Shown here piece after piece: positions 1 through 8,449 of a DNA stretch of 64,000 nucleotides. Made by a program: the position numbers and the translations under genes. The notes under the pieces were generated by a model that saw only the letters and a program-made list of their open reading frames with translations, searched no databases and was not told the DNA's origin. This DNA is from Cyclobacteriaceae bacterium (GTDB lineage: Bacteria > Bacteroidota > Bacteroidia > Cytophagales > Cyclobacteriaceae), in NCBI GenBank assembly GCA_029858965.1, contig JAOUDZ010000018.1:1-64000 (forward strand), read 5' to 3'. Position 1 is the first letter of the stretch, and every line of letters starts with the position of its first letter.

Positions 1-493
1 CGCCACGGTCCGAACTAATCGGGGTACACCTGATCTGAGATAATACTCACTGAATGCTCTTTTTTGTATTTCTTTCTTGTCGGGGCGACAGGATTCGAAC
101 CTATGACCTTGGCGCCAAACGCGCCACGCACTACGGTCCGAACTAATCGGGGTACACCTGATCTGAGATAATACTCACTGAATGCTCTTTTTTGCATTTC
201 TTTCTTATTGGGGCGACAGGATTCGAACCTACGACCTTGGCGCGAAACGCGCCGCGCGCTACGGTCCGAACTAATCGGGGTACACCTGATCTGAGATAAT
301 ACTCACGGAATGCTCTTTTTTGTATTTCTTTCTTGTCGGGGCGACAGGATTCGAACCTACGACCTTGGCGCGAAACGCGCCACGCGCTACGGTCCGAACT
401 AATCGGGGTACACCTGATCTGAGATAATGCTCACTGAATGCTCTTTTTTGTATTTCTTTCTTGTCGGGGCGACAGGATTCGAACCTACGACCT
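1..493 (-). repeat. 128-bp tandem repeat array built on the 3' half of tRNA-Pro
   Basis: The block starting CGGTCCGAACTAATC recurs at 6, 134, 262 and 390, an exact 128-bp period. The T-arm plus acceptor segment of tRNA-Pro recurs at 80, 208, 336 and, inside the real tRNA gene, 464. Copies differ by only a few substitutions. Read on the minus strand, each unit has a spacer, a tRNA-like 5' piece with a mismatched acceptor strand, a short GC-rich hairpin in place of the D and anticodon arms, and an almost perfect tRNA-Pro T-arm and 3' acceptor strand. The window opens inside another unit, so the array probably continues to the left. Short open frames across it are artefacts of the repeat. Confidence 0.9.
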
Positions 494-537
494 CCACGTC
501 CCGAACGTGGCGCGCTACCGGGCTGCGCTACGCCCCG
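464..537 (-). tRNA. tRNA-Pro (anticodon CGG)
   Basis: The minus strand folds into a standard 74-nt cloverleaf. The acceptor stem is CGGGGCG paired with CGCCCCG and the discriminator base is A. The D arm has GCGC arms, the anticodon stem is CCACG/CGTGG around the loop TTCGGGA (anticodon CGG, reading CCG), and the T loop is TTCGAAT. CCA is not encoded. It reads leftward, so its 3' end abuts the tandem array made of copies of that end. Confidence 0.95.
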
Positions 538-840
538 AATGAACAGATGATAAAAGTAAGCCAATCTTCTGAATTCTTCAATGCAAATCCGGGAAGCACA
601 AAGGATCAAATTCTCGTTCGCCACCAATGATTGAATCGCGATAAATCCTCATCTTCTGTTTCCCACAAGGGTGTTCAGCCTAAAAATCCCCTTAACAGGG
701 GACTAATAATTCACGTGTTTGCAGGATTGATTGGCGTGCTATGGCAATGCAACTTTGATCTATCAATTGAGGGTCAATAAATTTTAAAAGTGAAAAATTC
801 CCCGGGGTAAGAAATTAATATCAACTAAAAACTAAAGATC
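538..840. other. intergenic region without a recognised gene
   Basis: About 300 bases between the tRNA and the small lipoprotein gene. It is AT-rich and has no convincing reading frame. A short CCCCGGGG palindrome lies about 40 bases before the lipoprotein start. I see no clear promoter match. Confidence 0.5.
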
Positions 841-1119
841 ATGAAAAAGAATTTCAGCTCTCGCGCATTATCAGTTTTTTGTTTCATCGCAACATTGGCA
901 ATCGGATGCAGCAGTGACAGTCCAGCCACGCCGGCTTCCTGCAATAACGATGTAAGCGCATTCGAGACCGCTTTAACGGCTTATACAGGTGATCCAACCA
1001 ATACCGACAAGTGCCTTGCGGTTATTGCTGCGGCGCAAAAAGTGCTGGACTGTCCGGGTGTAACCGCTGCGCAGCGATCCGAGTTCCAAGGTCTACTGGA
1101 TGCCACTGATTGCCAGTAA
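841..1119 (+). CDS. small exported lipoprotein, function unknown
   Basis: This 92-residue protein has a basic start (MKKNFSSR), a hydrophobic stretch and a lipobox ending AIGC at about residue 23, followed by Ser/Asp and Pro/Thr-rich linker residues, so it should be anchored in an envelope membrane. The mature part is short and mostly helical, with four cysteines spaced so that two disulfides are possible. I recognise no family. A strong hairpin about 150 bases downstream may end its transcript. It stands alone between the tRNA and the scarred desaturase segment. Confidence 0.7.
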   Translation: MKKNFSSRALSVFCFIATLAIGCSSDSPATPASCNNDVSAFETALTAYTGDPTNTDKCLAVIAAAQKVLDCPGVTAAQRSEFQGLLDATDCQ

Positions 1120-1266
1120 TCTCCAGGCTGGCAGCGTAATTGTATTGGGCGGTGTAAACCCAAGAACGCAGGTGTTTCAAGAATTTCAATACAGTGGTAT
1201 TAACTACCCATTGGGGATGCAATGAGTTGCCTGTTATTTTGTAGATGTTGGGTTTAGTTTAGGTTG

Positions 1267-1303
1267 GACTAACTGGCGATAAGTATATCGTCAGTTAGTC
1301 TTT
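1267..1303 (+). terminator. strong stem-loop, probable terminator
   Basis: Bases 1267-1281 (GACTAACTGGCGATA) pair with 1286-1300 (TATCGTCAGTTAGTC) around the loop AGTA: fifteen pairs with one G-T wobble, then TTTA. The stem is strong but the T run is short. It could end the lipoprotein transcript or be a stand-alone palindrome. Confidence 0.55.
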
Positions 1304-1339
1304 AGCGGTCCGAGTCGGCAGGTTAATCCATTCAACAAT

Positions 1340-1432
1340 AATTGTTACATGTAGCCAACAACATTGCCAACTTTCAGGCTGGAGAAATTTTCTTACCAAA
1401 CCATTCCGGGTAACGCACCGGTAATTTCGCGA
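1340..1432 (-). pseudogene. decayed fragment of a DUF3820 gene
   Basis: The minus-strand translation reads KLPVRYPEWFGKK, then ISPA, a stop, and KLAMLLAT. This lines up with KLPVSYLEWFAKK, GFPAG, KLGMLLAT of the intact DUF3820 gene at 3590-3829. The stop sits where the intact copy has the Gly codon (GGA to TGA). Only about 30 codons remain recognisable, and no start or upstream part was found. It is therefore an old paralogous remnant on the same strand as the intact copy, on the other side of the desaturase/KAS III segment. Confidence 0.8.
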
Positions 1433-1654
1433 ATACACAATCAATTGCAGGGAGCAGGAGGATAGGATCCATACACGGTTCTCATGGGTGAATCCAGCGT
1501 AGAGATTTCTTAATGCATGATGTCCGACCCGTGATACATGTTCAGTGACTGGATAATAGGCCTGTCCGGCCAGCCAACGCCTCATAAAACAAAATGGCTT
1601 ATAGGGCCAAATTCCAAAGACACATCTGATCACTTGCAACAAAAAGGCAAGGGG

Positions 1655-2740
1655 ATGACCAAAATCACGAAAAGGGAATTTTATGGTACTTTAAGAAACA
1701 GGGTTAATGATTACTTTAATTCGAAAGGAATCTCTCAGAAGGGAAATGTGGGATTATTTGTGAAGGCAGTAATAATAATATCTATTTATATTACCCCCTT
1801 TGTGATTTTTTTGACGATACCTGTGAATTTGTGGCAGGCCATACTACTTGTCATCCTTATGGGAATTGGCGAGGCTGGAATTGGTATGGCAGTGATGCAC
1901 GATGCGGCACATGATGTCTTCTCCGGGAAACGTTGGGTAAAACGGTTATTTGCGTCCACTATGTATTTGTTCGCAAGCAACACCCTCAATTGGAAAATCC
2001 AGCACAATCTTTTGCACCATACATACACTAATATTTATGGATTCGATCAGGATATTGAAACCAAGGCGGTTATCCGCTTATGCAACCATGCACCGTTAAA
2101 ACGGTTTCATAGACTTCAACATGGTTACGCCTTTTTCCTATATGGCCTGATGACGCTATCCAAGCTAGTTACAGACTTTGGCCAGCTGATTGAATTTAAT
2201 AGATCAGGAAATACCAAGAAGCAGCAGTCCAGCCCCAGGAAGGAGCTTGCTAAGCTAATCCTTGCCAAAGCACTTTTTTTTTCAATTATTGTCGGCTTGC
2301 CGATTTGGCTGACTTCTTTTCTTTGGTGGCAAGTATTGTTAGGATTTGCTTTGATGCATATCGTTGCTGGAATGATCATGAGTACGATATTTCAAATGGC
2401 ACACGTTGTTGAGGGCACTTATCAGCCAATTCCTGATAAGGATGGAGTCGTGCATTTTGAATGGGCAGTACATCAACTGCGTACCACATCAGACTTTGCC
2501 CGTAACAATTTCTTGCTTAACTGGTATGTTGGCGGGCTCAACTTTCAGATTAAGCACTATCTCTTTCCAAATATTTCTCACATCCATTATAAGCGTATTG
2601 CACCGATCGTGGAGAAAACAGCACACGAGTTCGGAATTATGTATAACTTAAAACCAACCTTTGTGGCTGCACTTGCGTCTCATCAAAGAAGACTAAAGGA
2701 ATTAGGCAGACCTGCGTCTGAAATATACTGGCTATTATAA
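1655..2740 (+). CDS. membrane fatty acid desaturase (acyl-CoA/acyl-lipid type)
   Basis: This is a non-heme di-iron desaturase that introduces a double bond into acyl chains at the membrane. The three histidine clusters are visible: HDAAHD, HNLLHH, and a late cluster with H in QIKHYLFPNISH. Hydrophobic segments lie before the first box and between the second and third. ATG 1655 (MTKITKREF) is preferred because it follows AAGGCAAGGGG and matches family length (361 residues); upstream in-frame codons give an unlikely Trp/Pro-rich leader. The KAS III pseudogene begins two bases after its stop, so the pair was probably one lipid-modifying operon. The family also includes linoleoyl-CoA-type enzymes; the regiospecificity cannot be read from sequence. 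Confidence 0.9.
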   Translation: MTKITKREFYGTLRNRVNDYFNSKGISQKGNVGLFVKAVIIISIYITPFVIFLTIPVNLWQAILLVILMGIGEAGIGMAVMHDAAHDVFSGKRWVKRLFASTMYLFASNTLNWKIQHNLLHHTYTNIYGFDQDIETKAVIRLCNHAPLKRFHRLQHGYAFFLYGLMTLSKLVTDFGQLIEFNRSGNTKKQQSSPRKELAKLILAKALFFSIIVGLPIWLTSFLWWQVLLGFALMHIVAGMIMSTIFQMAHVVEGTYQPIPDKDGVVHFEWAVHQLRTTSDFARNNFLLNWYVGGLNFQIKHYLFPNISHIHYKRIAPIVEKTAHEFGIMYNLKPTFVAALASHQRRLKELGRPASEIYWLL

Positions 2741-2741
2741 A

Positions 2742-3472
2742 ATGAAAAGATGGTCCTCAATAGTCGGGAGTGGTAGCTACATTCCTGAGCAAAGAATTCC
2801 AAATGAAGATTTTCTGGGTCATGAATTTTATGGGCCTGACGGATTAAGATTGAAAAACCCAACGAAGAAATTATTCAGCAGTTCTACAAAATCACAGGGA
2901 TTCGGGAAAGTAGATACGTAATTGATGACCTTGTAACGTCAGATATTGCTTTCTATGTTGCAGCGGCTGCCCTGGAGTCTGCAAAGACTGATGGAGAAAA
3001 CCTTGATGCCATTATTGTAGCGCATAACTTCGGTGATGTTAGGAATGAAAAACGCAGGAGTGATTTTGTTCCCTCCCTTGCTTCACGGGTAAAGCATTAT
3101 CTGGGAATTAAAAACCCTTCCACGGTTGCCTATGATTTAATCTTTGGCTGCCCAGGCTGGCTTCAGGCAGTTATGCAATCTGATGACCTCATTCGTTCAG
3201 GGAACGCAAACAAAATACTGGTCATTGGCGCTGAAACACTTTCCCGGATTGCTGATCCACATGACCGCGACAGCATGATCTATGCTGATGGGGCTGGGGC
3301 AATTGTTCTGGAAGCAACCAATAGTGAAGAGCCCGTCGGTGTCCTTTCACATTGTGCAAGGTCTTTCACCGGCGAACTCGCGTATGTGTTAGAAATGGGT
3401 AAATCAAATAATCCAAACTACGCCGGGGATGATCTTTTTCTTAAGATGCAAGGGCGCAAAGTAGCCGACTAA
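2742..3472 (+). pseudogene. 3-oxoacyl-ACP synthase III (FabH-like), frameshifted and truncated
   Basis: The frame opens at ATG 2742 (MKRWSSIVGSGSYIPEQRI) and runs to about 2845. It must then shift to another frame (one missing base near 2845) to continue as KIEKPNEEIIQQFYKITGIR. The rest is clear KAS III sequence, including the active-site Cys in FGCPGWLQ and the YADGAGAIVLE segment. It stops at 3472 just after KMQGRKV, where family members normally continue for about 100 more residues carrying the catalytic His and Asn. Frameshift plus loss of the C-terminal third means it is not functional as a normal condensing enzyme. A sequencing error could explain the shift but not the truncation. Confidence 0.88.
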
Positions 3473-3589
3473 TAGAGACAAAGGTTTGCAACGCAAGCAG
3501 GCGCTTGCTTGCCGTTTAGAGTTTGGATCCTATTCTACCCAGCTCATCCCTGGTTTTCCGCAGCAGGAGTAATAGATTCGCCTGATTTT

Positions 3590-3829
3590 CTATAACCCCT
3601 TGCGCTGCAACGGCGCTAACAAGTATTCCAGTCCGTTTAATTTTATCTCATAAAGCGTGGCCAACAACATTCCCAACTTTCCAGCAGGAAAACCCTTTTT
3701 GGCAAACCACTCCAGGTAGCTTACGGGCAGCTTTACAAGGACAACACCTTTGTATTTCCCAAAAGGCATTTTCATTACCAGAAGGGTTTCTAATAATTTA
3801 CCATCGAAGGGTACTGCTGTGTCTTCCAT
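3590..3829 (-). CDS. DUF3820 family protein
   Basis: This 79-residue cytosolic protein carries the DUF3820 signature: MPFGKYKG, then LPVSYLEWFAKKGFPAGKLG, then a helical tail ending LLAPLQRKGL. The family is annotated as a putative quorum-sensing-regulated virulence factor by homology to a Pseudomonas protein, but its biochemical role is not established. It is complete, unlike the fragment at 1340-1432. The next gene on this strand, DUF1080, starts about 850 bases upstream, so they are unlikely to form a tight operon. Confidence 0.8.
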   Translation of the reverse strand: MEDTAVPFDGKLLETLLVMKMPFGKYKGVVLVKLPVSYLEWFAKKGFPAGKLGMLLATLYEIKLNGLEYLLAPLQRKGL

Positions 3830-3897
3830 CGGAATGATTATTGCATACGTGATTGACGTTATTCGGTTATCAAATGTTCCGCGTTATTTCACCGGCA

Positions 3898-4686
3898 TCA
3901 ATACGTCATGATTTCAATTTTCCGAAAGTCAATGGGATGGCTGTTTGACTGCAGGGATATGAAGCCGCCCTTTACTGTGTCATCATTTCCGACGATGAAT
4001 GTTTTGCCTAACTCGTGATCGGGATTATACCTGGGATTTTCGAAGTGCAGAATCTCTTCACCATTTACAAAGTGACTGATCTTGTTTCCCCGAACATCGA
4101 TTTCAAGGGTTACCCACTGGTCGCCATGGAAAGTCTTTTTTACAGTGGGCGGGGTACAAAACGATTCATTTTTTTTCCCGTTAATTTCGACGGAGGTTCC
4201 CATAGCACAGATATCTCCGACCGGGTTTTCTGCGGTACCGTTTCCGCCATGCAAATTATACTCCAGGCAGACCGGAAAGGGCTGCGTCAGCGATAATGAA
4301 CTGGGATCCTGGCAATGGTACATAACGCCGCTATCCCGATATCCCCATGACGGCGCGCCGGGGGCTGTCTCTCCCACAAAGCGATATTCTATCTTCAGCC
4401 GGTAGTTACTGAATTTTTGGGTATAATAAATTGCGCCAAACCGGTTATTGAAGTTATCTCCATATTGGTCATAACGAACACTGAGTATTCCGCTGTCAAC
4501 ACGAAAGGTATTCCCAAAATTTTCTCCCAACGGGAATCCCACGATCTTCATTGTCCAGCCCTCCAGGTTTTTACCGTTGAAAAGCGATTTCCATTTTTTT
4601 GGGGGCATGTTCTTTTGCTGAGTTTGCGTGTCAAATGAAAAAAGTAAAATGGAAATTGTCAAAAGCGTTAGGAGACGGTGTTTCAT
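3898..4686 (-). CDS. DUF1080 (3-keto-disaccharide hydrolase-type) exported protein
   Basis: 262 residues when started at ATG 4686 (MKHRLLTLLTISILLFSF), which gives a proper signal peptide; upstream codons would bury it. The mature part has the DUF1080 concanavalin-like pattern: W(K)SLFNGKNLEGW near the start, GDNFNNRFGAIYYTQKFSNYRL, SGVMYHCQ, and a C-terminal NGEEILHFENP and GGFISLQSNSHPIDFRKIEI. Members bind or hydrolyse sugar derivatives in the periplasm or at the surface. The substrate is unknown. It is monocistronic, and the copper regulator lies to its right in the opposite direction. Confidence 0.88.
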   Translation of the reverse strand: MKHRLLTLLTISILLFSFDTQTQQKNMPPKKWKSLFNGKNLEGWTMKIVGFPLGENFGNTFRVDSGILSVRYDQYGDNFNNRFGAIYYTQKFSNYRLKIEYRFVGETAPGAPSWGYRDSGVMYHCQDPSSLSLTQPFPVCLEYNLHGGNGTAENPVGDICAMGTSVEINGKKNESFCTPPTVKKTFHGDQWVTLEIDVRGNKISHFVNGEEILHFENPRYNPDHELGKTFIVGNDDTVKGGFISLQSNSHPIDFRKIEIMTY

Positions 4687-4986
4687 AGGAGTCTGGAATA
4701 AAATAGTTTTGTAACGAAAGTAAGAAAAGTTAAGGTTGGGAGAAGTCAATTGGACAAAATAACTGGACATTCTTGCGGGTGTGGTTTTTTCATGGCTTTA
4801 CAGATGTACGACTCGCGTTACTATGTCGCCTAATCTGCAATGGCTTATCATTTGAACTTTTCTTAACCATTGGACATTAGGATATTGAGCAGGTGTATGC
4901 GTTTATTGCTATGGAAAAAGGATTAACTGGTTCTGGAGTATTCATTGAAACGCAAATGTTTGGCGTGACCTGATTAAATATACGGT

Positions 4987-5565
4987 ATGACAACGCTTTA
5001 TATTAAGAATATGGTTTGTGACCGCTGTAAAACAGCGGTCCGCCAGGGGCTGGAGCAATTGGGTTTGCACCCGGAAAATGTATCCCTGGGAGAAGTTACT
5101 ATCCATGAGGATAATTTGTCGGGCGATGTTCAATCCCGCATGGATGACGCTTTGCTTAGTCTTGGTTTTGAACGCATCGATGACCGGAAAGGAAGGCTTA
5201 TTGAATCGATCAAGGCCAAGGTTATTCAAATGATTCACCACAGCGACCAGGTAGACAGGAAAGTCAATTGGTCGACTTTGTTGGCCGATGAAATGCATTA
5301 TGAGTACAATTATCTCAGCAATCTCTTTTCCGGTGTGGAAAGTATTACCCTGGAACAATATGTAATCCGTCAGAAGATTGAGCGCGTGAAAGAGTTATTG
5401 CTTTACGATGAACTCAATCTGAGTGAAATTGCCTACAGAATGGGATACAGTAGTGTAGCCCATTTATCCGCGCAGTTCAAAAAAGTTACCGGCCTTACGC
5501 CGTCTGATTTGAAAAAATCAAGAGAAATAAACAAGAGCAGAAAGTCCCTGGATCGGGTTTCCTGA
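4987..5565 (+). CDS. AraC-family regulator with an HMA-like CxxC N-terminus, probable copper sensor
   Basis: 192 residues. Residues 1-70 resemble a heavy-metal-associated domain, with M-V-C-D-R-C (Cys11, Cys14) placed like the MxCxxC metal loop, followed by helix/strand segments. Residues 100-178 are an AraC helix-turn-helix pair (LNLSEIAYRMGYSSVAHL, then QFKKVTGLTPSDL). The gene lies directly upstream of copA on the same strand and is followed by a terminator hairpin, so it is probably a separately transcribed regulator of the copper genes. Metal sensing is inferred from the cysteines and context. Confidence 0.82.
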   Translation: MTTLYIKNMVCDRCKTAVRQGLEQLGLHPENVSLGEVTIHEDNLSGDVQSRMDDALLSLGFERIDDRKGRLIESIKAKVIQMIHHSDQVDRKVNWSTLLADEMHYEYNYLSNLFSGVESITLEQYVIRQKIERVKELLLYDELNLSEIAYRMGYSSVAHLSAQFKKVTGLTPSDLKKSREINKSRKSLDRVS

Positions 5566-5620
5566 GCAACCTTTCCTATTTCCTACAAATAATTCTCCGC
5601 AAGGATACTCGCTGTACTTT

Positions 5621-5649
5621 CCGCCTTTATAGTAAGGTGGGCGTTTTTT
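5621..5649 (+). terminator. rho-independent terminator after the AraC-type regulator
   Basis: CCGCCTT at 5621-5627 pairs with AAGGTGG at 5634-5640 (one G-T wobble) around TATAGT, followed by GCG and six T residues. It separates the regulator from copA. Confidence 0.75.
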
Positions 5650-5710
5650 AGATTATTTTTCCTTTTGCGGTTAGCAAGAAGTATCGCTTTGTTTGAATGT
5701 TATAATCTAA

Positions 5711-5745
5711 ACACGTTAAAATGTAAACAATAACAACGTGTAAAC
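5711..5745. promoter_or_regulatory. paired inverted and direct repeats upstream of copA, candidate operator
   Basis: A perfect 7-base inverted repeat, ACACGTT (5711-5717) and AACGTGT (5735-5741), overlaps a 17-base-spaced direct repeat TGTAAAC (5722-5728 and 5739-5745). It ends about 36 bases before the copA start. AraC proteins often bind direct repeats, so the upstream regulator is the natural partner. This is inference from position. Confidence 0.45.
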
Positions 5746-5781
5746 GGTATACTTGCGATTGCATATTTAACCGGAGAAACC

Positions 5782-8040
5782 ATGTCCTCAAATACAGTAA
5801 GTCTGGATAAAACCAGGAATAGGAAATATATCCGAGACACTTTTCCCGTGTTGGAGATGAGTTGTGCCGCATGTGCTGTTAGTGTTGAGTCTGCGCTAAA
5901 ATCGGCGACTGGCGTGAAGGATGCCAGCGTAAATTTTGCCAATCAATCCGCTTGGGTAGAATACGATACAGAAATTGCCAAACCATTGGATTTACAGAAC
6001 GCAGTGCGTTCAATAGGTTATGACCTTGTGGTGGATGTGGAAGATCCTCAGGCGGTAAAAGAAGAAGCCCGACGAAGATACTATGAAGAAATAAAACATA
6101 GGACCATCTGGTCTTTGATACTGGCAACCCCCGTGGTTATCATTGGAATGTTTCTTATGCGCATGCCTTATGCAAATTATGTTTCCATGATGTTGGCTGC
6201 TCCCGTAGTGTTTTATTTTGGCAGATTTTTTTTTATTAATGCCTGGAAGCAGGCAAGATTTGGCAAAGCCAACATGGATACCTTGGTTGCGTTATCCACA
6301 GGGATTGCCTTTTTGTTCAGCACCTTTAATACCTTTTTTCCTGAATTCTGGCATGCACGCGGCGTTGAAGCACACGTGTATTTTGAAGCAGCAGCCGTCG
6401 TCATTGCCTTTATCTCGTTGGGCAAACTCCTGGAAGAGAAAGCAAAATCCAATACGTCCGCATCTATACGGAAACTCATGGGTCTACAGCCGAAGACGGT
6501 CAGCGTGATAGTCGATGGCGTTGAACAGGAACGCACCATATCCGCTGTCAAAGTCGGAGATATCATTATTGTAAGGCCGGGTGATAAAATCGCGGTTGAT
6601 GGCATGGTTACCAGTGGATCTTCCTTTGTAGATGAGAGCATGATTTCGGGAGAACCTTTGCCAGTAGAAAAGAAGGCGGATGAAAAGGTCTTTGCCGGAA
6701 CAGTCAATCAAAAAGGGAGTTTTCAATTTGAGGCACAGAAAGTCGGGGGGGATACTATTTTAGCACATATCATTAAAATGGTACAGGAGGCGCAAGGGAG
6801 TAAAGCACCGGTGCAACGGTTGGTGGATAAAATTGCGGGAATCTTCGTTCCGGTTGTGATGGGCATTTCGGTCGCCACATTTGTGATCTGGATGCTGTTT
6901 GGAGGAGACAATGCGTTCACGCATGCACTACTAACTTCCGTAACGGTCCTTGTCATTGCGTGCCCTTGTGCATTGGGGCTGGCGACACCCACAGCCATCA
7001 TGGTAGGTGTAGGAAAAGGCGCAGAAAATAACATTCTCATTAAGGATGCCGAGAGCCTGGAGTTGGCCCACAAGGTAAATGCAATCATCCTGGATAAGAC
7101 GGGGACGATTACGGAAGGCAAGCCTGTGGTAACTGATTTGACCTGGAATCTTCGGAAAGGTCAGGAATCCGCACTGCTTCAACGGATACTATATTCGCTG
7201 GAAGCCCTATCGGAACATCCTTTGGCGGAAGCTGTCGTAAGTTGGTCAAAAGAAGAAGGAGCCACGAGAGTGAAGCTTGACAGGTTCGGGAGTATAACCG
7301 GTCGCGGGGTGGAGGCAGCATTCAATGGAGAGCAATACTTTGTGGGGAATAAAAGACTCATGGACGATAATCATATTAAAGTCAGCACACAAATCACTGA
7401 ATTGGTTACAGGGTTACAAGCAAGGGCGAAGACAGTTGTTTATTTTTTTAATCGAAATGACCTTCTCGCAGTTATTGGCATTGCTGATAGAATTAAAGGT
7501 ACTTCTGCCATGGCTATTAAAACCTTGCAAGAAAAAGGAATTGATGTTTACATGCTTACCGGTGACAATGAACAAACTGCAAAGGCTATTGCTAAACAGG
7601 CAGGCCTGAAGCAGTATACGGCAGAAGTACTTCCTTCAGACAAAGCCGCGTTTGTGAAGAGATTACAACAGGAGGGAAAAGTGGTGGCAATGGTCGGTGA
7701 CGGAATCAATGACTCCCAGGCCCTGGCACAGGCGGATGTGAGTATCGCCATGGGAAAAGGTTCAGACATTGCCATGGATGTAGCAAAGATGACATTGATA
7801 ACATCCGATCTGCAGTCCATACCCAAAGCACTTAATCTTTCAACGAAAACAGTGATTTGTATCCGCCAGAATTTATTTTGGGCCTTTATCTATAATGTGA
7901 TAGGCATACCCATGGCAGCTGGTATATTGTATCCTTTGAATGGTTTTTTGCTCGACCCCATGATTGCCGGTGCCGCCATGGCACTAAGTTCTGTAAGTGT
8001 CGTAGCCAACAGCCTGCGGTTGCGCTACGCTAATATTTAG
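5782..8040 (+). CDS. copA: copper-translocating P1B-type ATPase
   Basis: 752 residues, full length for the family. One N-terminal HMA domain carries C28-A-A-C31. The P-type core has the membrane CPC motif (394-396), the phosphorylation motif DKTGT (438-442), the P1B-specific HP pair (479-480), TGDN (593-596) and GDGIND (639-644). The CPC motif with the C-terminal membrane N and MxxSS-like residues (MALSSVSV) supports Cu(I) export from the cytosol. ATG 5782 follows CCGGAGAAACC. It is followed by a small HMA chaperone and is probably controlled by the CxxC AraC-type regulator upstream. Confidence 0.95.
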   Translation: MSSNTVSLDKTRNRKYIRDTFPVLEMSCAACAVSVESALKSATGVKDASVNFANQSAWVEYDTEIAKPLDLQNAVRSIGYDLVVDVEDPQAVKEEARRRYYEEIKHRTIWSLILATPVVIIGMFLMRMPYANYVSMMLAAPVVFYFGRFFFINAWKQARFGKANMDTLVALSTGIAFLFSTFNTFFPEFWHARGVEAHVYFEAAAVVIAFISLGKLLEEKAKSNTSASIRKLMGLQPKTVSVIVDGVEQERTISAVKVGDIIIVRPGDKIAVDGMVTSGSSFVDESMISGEPLPVEKKADEKVFAGTVNQKGSFQFEAQKVGGDTILAHIIKMVQEAQGSKAPVQRLVDKIAGIFVPVVMGISVATFVIWMLFGGDNAFTHALLTSVTVLVIACPCALGLATPTAIMVGVGKGAENNILIKDAESLELAHKVNAIILDKTGTITEGKPVVTDLTWNLRKGQESALLQRILYSLEALSEHPLAEAVVSWSKEEGATRVKLDRFGSITGRGVEAAFNGEQYFVGNKRLMDDNHIKVSTQITELVTGLQARAKTVVYFFNRNDLLAVIGIADRIKGTSAMAIKTLQEKGIDVYMLTGDNEQTAKAIAKQAGLKQYTAEVLPSDKAAFVKRLQQEGKVVAMVGDGINDSQALAQADVSIAMGKGSDIAMDVAKMTLITSDLQSIPKALNLSTKTVICIRQNLFWAFIYNVIGIPMAAGILYPLNGFLLDPMIAGAAMALSSVSVVANSLRLRYANI

Positions 8041-8106
8041 ATTTTCAGTGGAAAAAGCGGGCTGCTGATGCTACGATATTTAAATTTTTAACTTTATATT
8101 TTTCAT

Positions 8107-8313
8107 ATGGAAGCAATTAAATTCAAAACCAACATAATGTGTTCAGGATGTATCGAGAAAGTGACACCGTATTTAAATGAGGCTGTCGGTGCAGACAATT
8201 GGGAAGTAGACACGGATAGTCCTGCAAAGGTTCTCACAGTGGTTGGAAAAACCAGTGTTGTAGAAATTCAGCGGGCTCTCGAAAAAACAGGTTATAAGGC
8301 TGAGCCTGTATGA
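8107..8313 (+). CDS. small HMA-domain copper chaperone (CopZ-like)
   Basis: This 68-residue protein is a single heavy-metal-associated domain with the metal loop IMCSGC (Cys12, Cys15), a beta-alpha-beta-beta-alpha-beta pattern and a C-terminal helix ending TGYKAEPV. It should carry Cu(I) in the cytosol and hand it to the N-terminal domain of the ATPase encoded 66 bases upstream. The partnership is inferred from linkage. Confidence 0.88.
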   Translation: MEAIKFKTNIMCSGCIEKVTPYLNEAVGADNWEVDTDSPAKVLTVVGKTSVVEIQRALEKTGYKAEPV

Positions 8314-8449
8314 TTGCTAGATTGAGCCGGACCTATTGCCATTCATTGGTACTGATTTTTCAGGAACATGGATTTTTAATACCAAAGATTGTTAAAGCCA
8401 TGGATTTTGATATTAATAATGAAAAGGATACAACAATAAACTAATAAAA

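Noticed and set aside
1-493. CRISPR array
   Set aside because: The period is 128 bases with whole units conserved, no unique spacers, and no cas genes are present.
15-627. Short open frames (60 and 118 codons) across the left array
   Set aside because: They translate the tandem repeat and tRNA sequence itself; identical peptide blocks repeat with the 128-bp period.
1295-1642. 115-codon minus-strand frame
   Set aside because: It is out of frame with the DUF3820 remnant it covers and has no coding character.
3493-3508. GCAAGC/GCTTGC hairpin after the truncated KAS III
   Set aside because: Six pairs and no T run; too weak to call a terminator or mobile-element end.
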